Origin: Gemmatimonadota bacterium
GTDB lineage: Bacteria; Gemmatimonadota; Gemmatimonadetes; Gemmatimonadales; GWC2-71-9
Direction: 5' to 3'
Length of the DNA stretch: 7,478 nt
Assembly: GCA_003220855.1 (NCBI GenBank)
Contig: QHTP01000135.1
Coordinates: forward strand, 1 to 7,478
The notes under the pieces are model-generated. The model was not told the origin of the DNA. It did no database searches and was given only the letters and a program-made list of their open reading frames with translations. Position numbers and translations under genes: made by a program. Shown one piece after another: positions 6,308-7,478 of this stretch (position 1 is its first letter; every line of letters starts with the position of its first letter).

Positions 6308-6499
6308 ATGCCGGACTCGTCGGTGGCCCAGCTCCGTCGGCTGCGGGAGCTCGGTGTCGAGCTGCACATGGATGACTTCGGCACCGGATACTCGTCGCCG
6401 AGCTATCTGCCGCGCGTACCCCTCCAGGGGATCAAGGTGGACCGCTCTTTCGTGCATCGCGTCGGGGGCCGCCGTATCGACCTGGACATCGTGCGCTCG
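6308..6499 (+). pseudogene. EAL-domain (c-di-GMP phosphodiesterase) gene fragment
   Basis: About 64 residues match the middle of EAL domains: QLRRLRELGVELHMDDFGTG, then YSS, SYL, and PLQGIKVDRSFV. DDFGTG and KVDRSFV are the two best-known EAL signatures after the ExL motif and include metal/general-base positions. A full domain has about 240 residues. The N-terminal half with ExL and the C-terminal AEGVE region are both missing, so it cannot hydrolyse c-di-GMP. Similarity begins about 40 bases after the dehydrogenase stop and ends near DIVRS at 6499; the frame then runs antisense through the ATP-grasp gene to TAA 6536-6538. SPSYL replaces the usual SLSYL, a further sign of decay. Confidence 0.82.
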
Positions 6500-7152
6500 G
6501 ACTCGGCCGACCCGCCGAACTCCCATTGCACGCGGTAATCCCCCGGCGCCGGCCGCTTGAGGACCGCGTGGCTGAAGCGACGCCCGAGAAACACCAGAGA
6601 CCACTCCCCGGCGTCGGCCACGTCGGGTAGCAGCGGCTGCACCATCACGTCCGCTATGCGCAGCAGCGCGTCGAGGCGCGACTGCTCCCCGGTCGCGGTC
6701 CCGGTCGAGGTGCGCCAGGTCCCGAACGCGCTCGCCGACACCGCGGGCTTGACTACGGCTTCCCGCCATCCCGCGTCGGCGAGCAGGGCCCGGAGGTCGG
6801 CCGCTTCGCCCCGCGGAAGCCAGCGTGTCGGCACGGTGGCGATGCCCTGCGCCGCCAGGTCTTGCAGATAGCGCTTGTGATGGTTCCAGCGGAGCAGGTC
6901 GCCGGGATTCCACACGGCAACGGGAGCGCGCTCGAGCCGCGCGATCCAGTCGAGGAACTCGGGGGCACGGAGGTGGTAATCCCACAAGGAGCGTATCAGC
7001 ACGCCCTGGAACTCGTCCCAGCACACGTGTCCCGAGTCCCACACGGCCGGCACGGCCGTCACGCCGAGCGCGGCGAGGGTTGGGATGAGCAGGCAGTCGT
7101 CATCGTTCAGCGTCGGGAGCTTCGAATACGTTGCCAGGGCGATGCGGGTCAA
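6403..7152 (-). CDS. ATP-grasp-like protein, truncated at the C-terminus and fused to antisense EAL sequence
   Basis: A 249-codon frame from TTG 7152 (AAGGGA just upstream). Residues 1 to about 217 resemble the glutathione-synthetase/RimK-type ATP-grasp family: RIALATYSKLPTLNDDD, VLIRSLWDYHLRAPEFLDWI, RWNHHKRYLQDLAAQG, then EAVVKPAVSASAFGTW (K135, ATP-binding lysine position), VMVQPLLPDV and EWSLVFLGRRFSHAVLKRPAPGDYRVQ. Such enzymes ligate a carboxylate to an amine via an acyl-phosphate. After GGSAES (about 6502) the frame reads EAL antisense (RTMSRSIRRPPTRC) and stops at 6403. The lost tail of this family normally carries the Glu/Asn metal-binding segment, so the product is probably inactive. 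Substrate unknown; it is divergent from the 7311 gene. Confidence 0.8.
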   Translation of the reverse strand: MTRIALATYSKLPTLNDDDCLLIPTLAALGVTAVPAVWDSGHVCWDEFQGVLIRSLWDYHLRAPEFLDWIARLERAPVAVWNPGDLLRWNHHKRYLQDLAAQGIATVPTRWLPRGEAADLRALLADAGWREAVVKPAVSASAFGTWRTSTGTATGEQSRLDALLRIADVMVQPLLPDVADAGEWSLVFLGRRFSHAVLKRPAPGDYRVQWEFGGSAESERTMSRSIRRPPTRCTKERSTLIPWRGTRGR

Positions 7153-7161
7153 CCGGTCCCT

Positions 7162-7190
7162 TTCGCGAGGAGCGGTCTTCGGTCTATCGT
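7162..7190 (+). promoter_or_regulatory. Candidate promoter of the 7311 gene
   Basis: TTCGCG (7162-7167) and TATCGT (7185-7190) are spaced by 17 bases. The -10 matches four of six consensus bases and the -35 is weak. A start near 7197 would put the whole inverted-repeat structure at the very 5' end of the message. Confidence 0.3.
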
Positions 7191-7195
7191 TTGTT

Positions 7196-7274
7196 CGCGC
7201 CCTGAGAGGGCGCGCTCGGCCGTTGGTGCGTCCTTACAGGACGCACACCACGCCGAGCGCGGGCTCTCAGCCCG
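7196..7274 (+). promoter_or_regulatory. Structured leader: nested inverted repeats with alternative folds
   Basis: Two exclusive folds are visible. Fold A is one long hairpin: CTGAGAG (7202-7208) pairs with CTCTCAG (7264-7270), a GG/GG internal loop follows, CGCGCTCGGC (7211-7220) pairs with GCCGAGCGCG (7252-7261), and an apical stem GTGCGTCC/GGACGCAC (7226-7233, 7239-7246) closes loop TTACA. Fold B keeps the apical stem but makes two flanking hairpins: CGCGCCCT/AGGGCGCG (7196-7203, 7207-7214, loop GAG) and CGGGCT/AGCCCG (7260-7265, 7269-7274, loop CTC). The two loops are complementary. No T run follows, so it is not a typical terminator. It lies 36 bases before ATG 7311, with CGGAG at 7299-7303 as ribosome-binding site. 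It may be a cis-regulatory RNA or a REP-like palindrome. Confidence 0.6.
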
Positions 7275-7310
7275 GGTAAATCTAACGACCACTCATTTCG
7301 GAGCTTCGCT

Positions 7311-7478
7311 ATGCGAACGCCAGCCCCACTGATCACCGCGCTCGCGCTGGGCGCCCTCGTCACGCCCGCGCTCTCCGCCCAGACCGCGACGGACCTGGCG
7401 GATGTCTGCAAGGCCCTCGGCGACGCGAAGGTCGGTCAGTGGGCGTCGTTTGAAGGGACGAGCACGTCCGGTGCAGGC
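7311..7478 (+). CDS. Exported hypothetical protein, N-terminus only (runs off right edge)
   Basis: The 56 visible codons begin with a signal peptide: basic Arg2, hydrophobic core LITALALGALVTPAL, and a likely cut after ALSA before QT. The mature part starts QTATDLADVCKALGDAKVGQWASF. A GGAG site seven bases before ATG 7311 supports this start. I do not recognise the family; the segment after the signal has one Cys and looks helical. It is transcribed away from the truncated ATP-grasp gene and preceded by the structured leader. Confidence 0.8.
   Translation, partial: MRTPAPLITALALGALVTPALSAQTATDLADVCKALGDAKVGQWASFEGTSTSGAG

Noticed and set aside
5057..7042. A 661-codon open frame on the minus strand, antisense to the dehydrogenase gene and crossing into the ATP-grasp gene
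   Set aside because: It lies mostly opposite a gene with clear family motifs, is rich in Arg, Gly, Ala and Pro, and shows no domains. It is a typical consequence of few stop codons in high-GC DNA.
7190..7290. Integron attC site suggested by the palindrome with GTT- and AAC-like ends (ATCTAAC near 7280)
   Set aside because: The order is reversed (GTT-like first, AAC last), GTTTGTT does not fit GTTRRRY, and no integrase or cassette array is present.

Overview
The window is GC-rich bacterial chromosome, with coding frames strongly biased to G/C in third codon positions. Protein style suggests Gemmatimonadota or a close soil/sediment relative. This rests on the zinc-ribbon protein, the Gly-rich lipoprotein, signal peptides ending in ALSA-Q, an alpha-type pilin with a C-terminal Cys pair, and a soluble PQQ dehydrogenase. 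The assignment is by recognition, not by a search. No phage, IS, CRISPR or integron was found.

Layout, left to right. 1-188: possible start of a minus-strand gene running off the left edge. 189-503 (+): small uncharacterised protein. 519-941 (-): convergent protein with a C-terminal CPxC...CPxC zinc ribbon. 1158-1613 and 1647-2114 (+): two single-domain response regulators in tandem, the second Rcp1-like, with no kinase or output domain in the window. 2115-2485: a gene-free stretch. 2486-3597 (+): a lipoprotein with glycine-rich, collagen-like segments whose reading frame is broken near 2617-2645. 3621-3702 (-): tRNA-Leu(UAG). 3814-4212 (+): type IV pilin-like protein with a promoter almost abutting its start codon. 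4292-6259 (+): secreted PQQ-dependent dehydrogenase. 6308-6499 (+): fragment of an EAL-domain gene. 6403-7152 (-): ATP-grasp-like gene that has lost its 3' end and reads antisense through the EAL fragment. 7162-7310: intergenic stretch with a candidate promoter and an elaborate inverted repeat. 7311 to the end (+): N-terminus of an exported protein.

Most genes look like single units, not one pathway. The likely functional unit is the response-regulator pair. The dehydrogenase, pilin, lipoprotein and last gene all concern the cell envelope or periplasm. Signs of genome damage are the lipoprotein frameshift and the EAL/ATP-grasp junction at about 6499-6505, where two convergent genes have both lost their 3' ends; either could be real or an assembly artefact. 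The strongest unexplained signal is the nested, mutually exclusive stem structure at 7196-7274, placed like a 5' leader of the last gene. I see no convincing multi-gene novel system.
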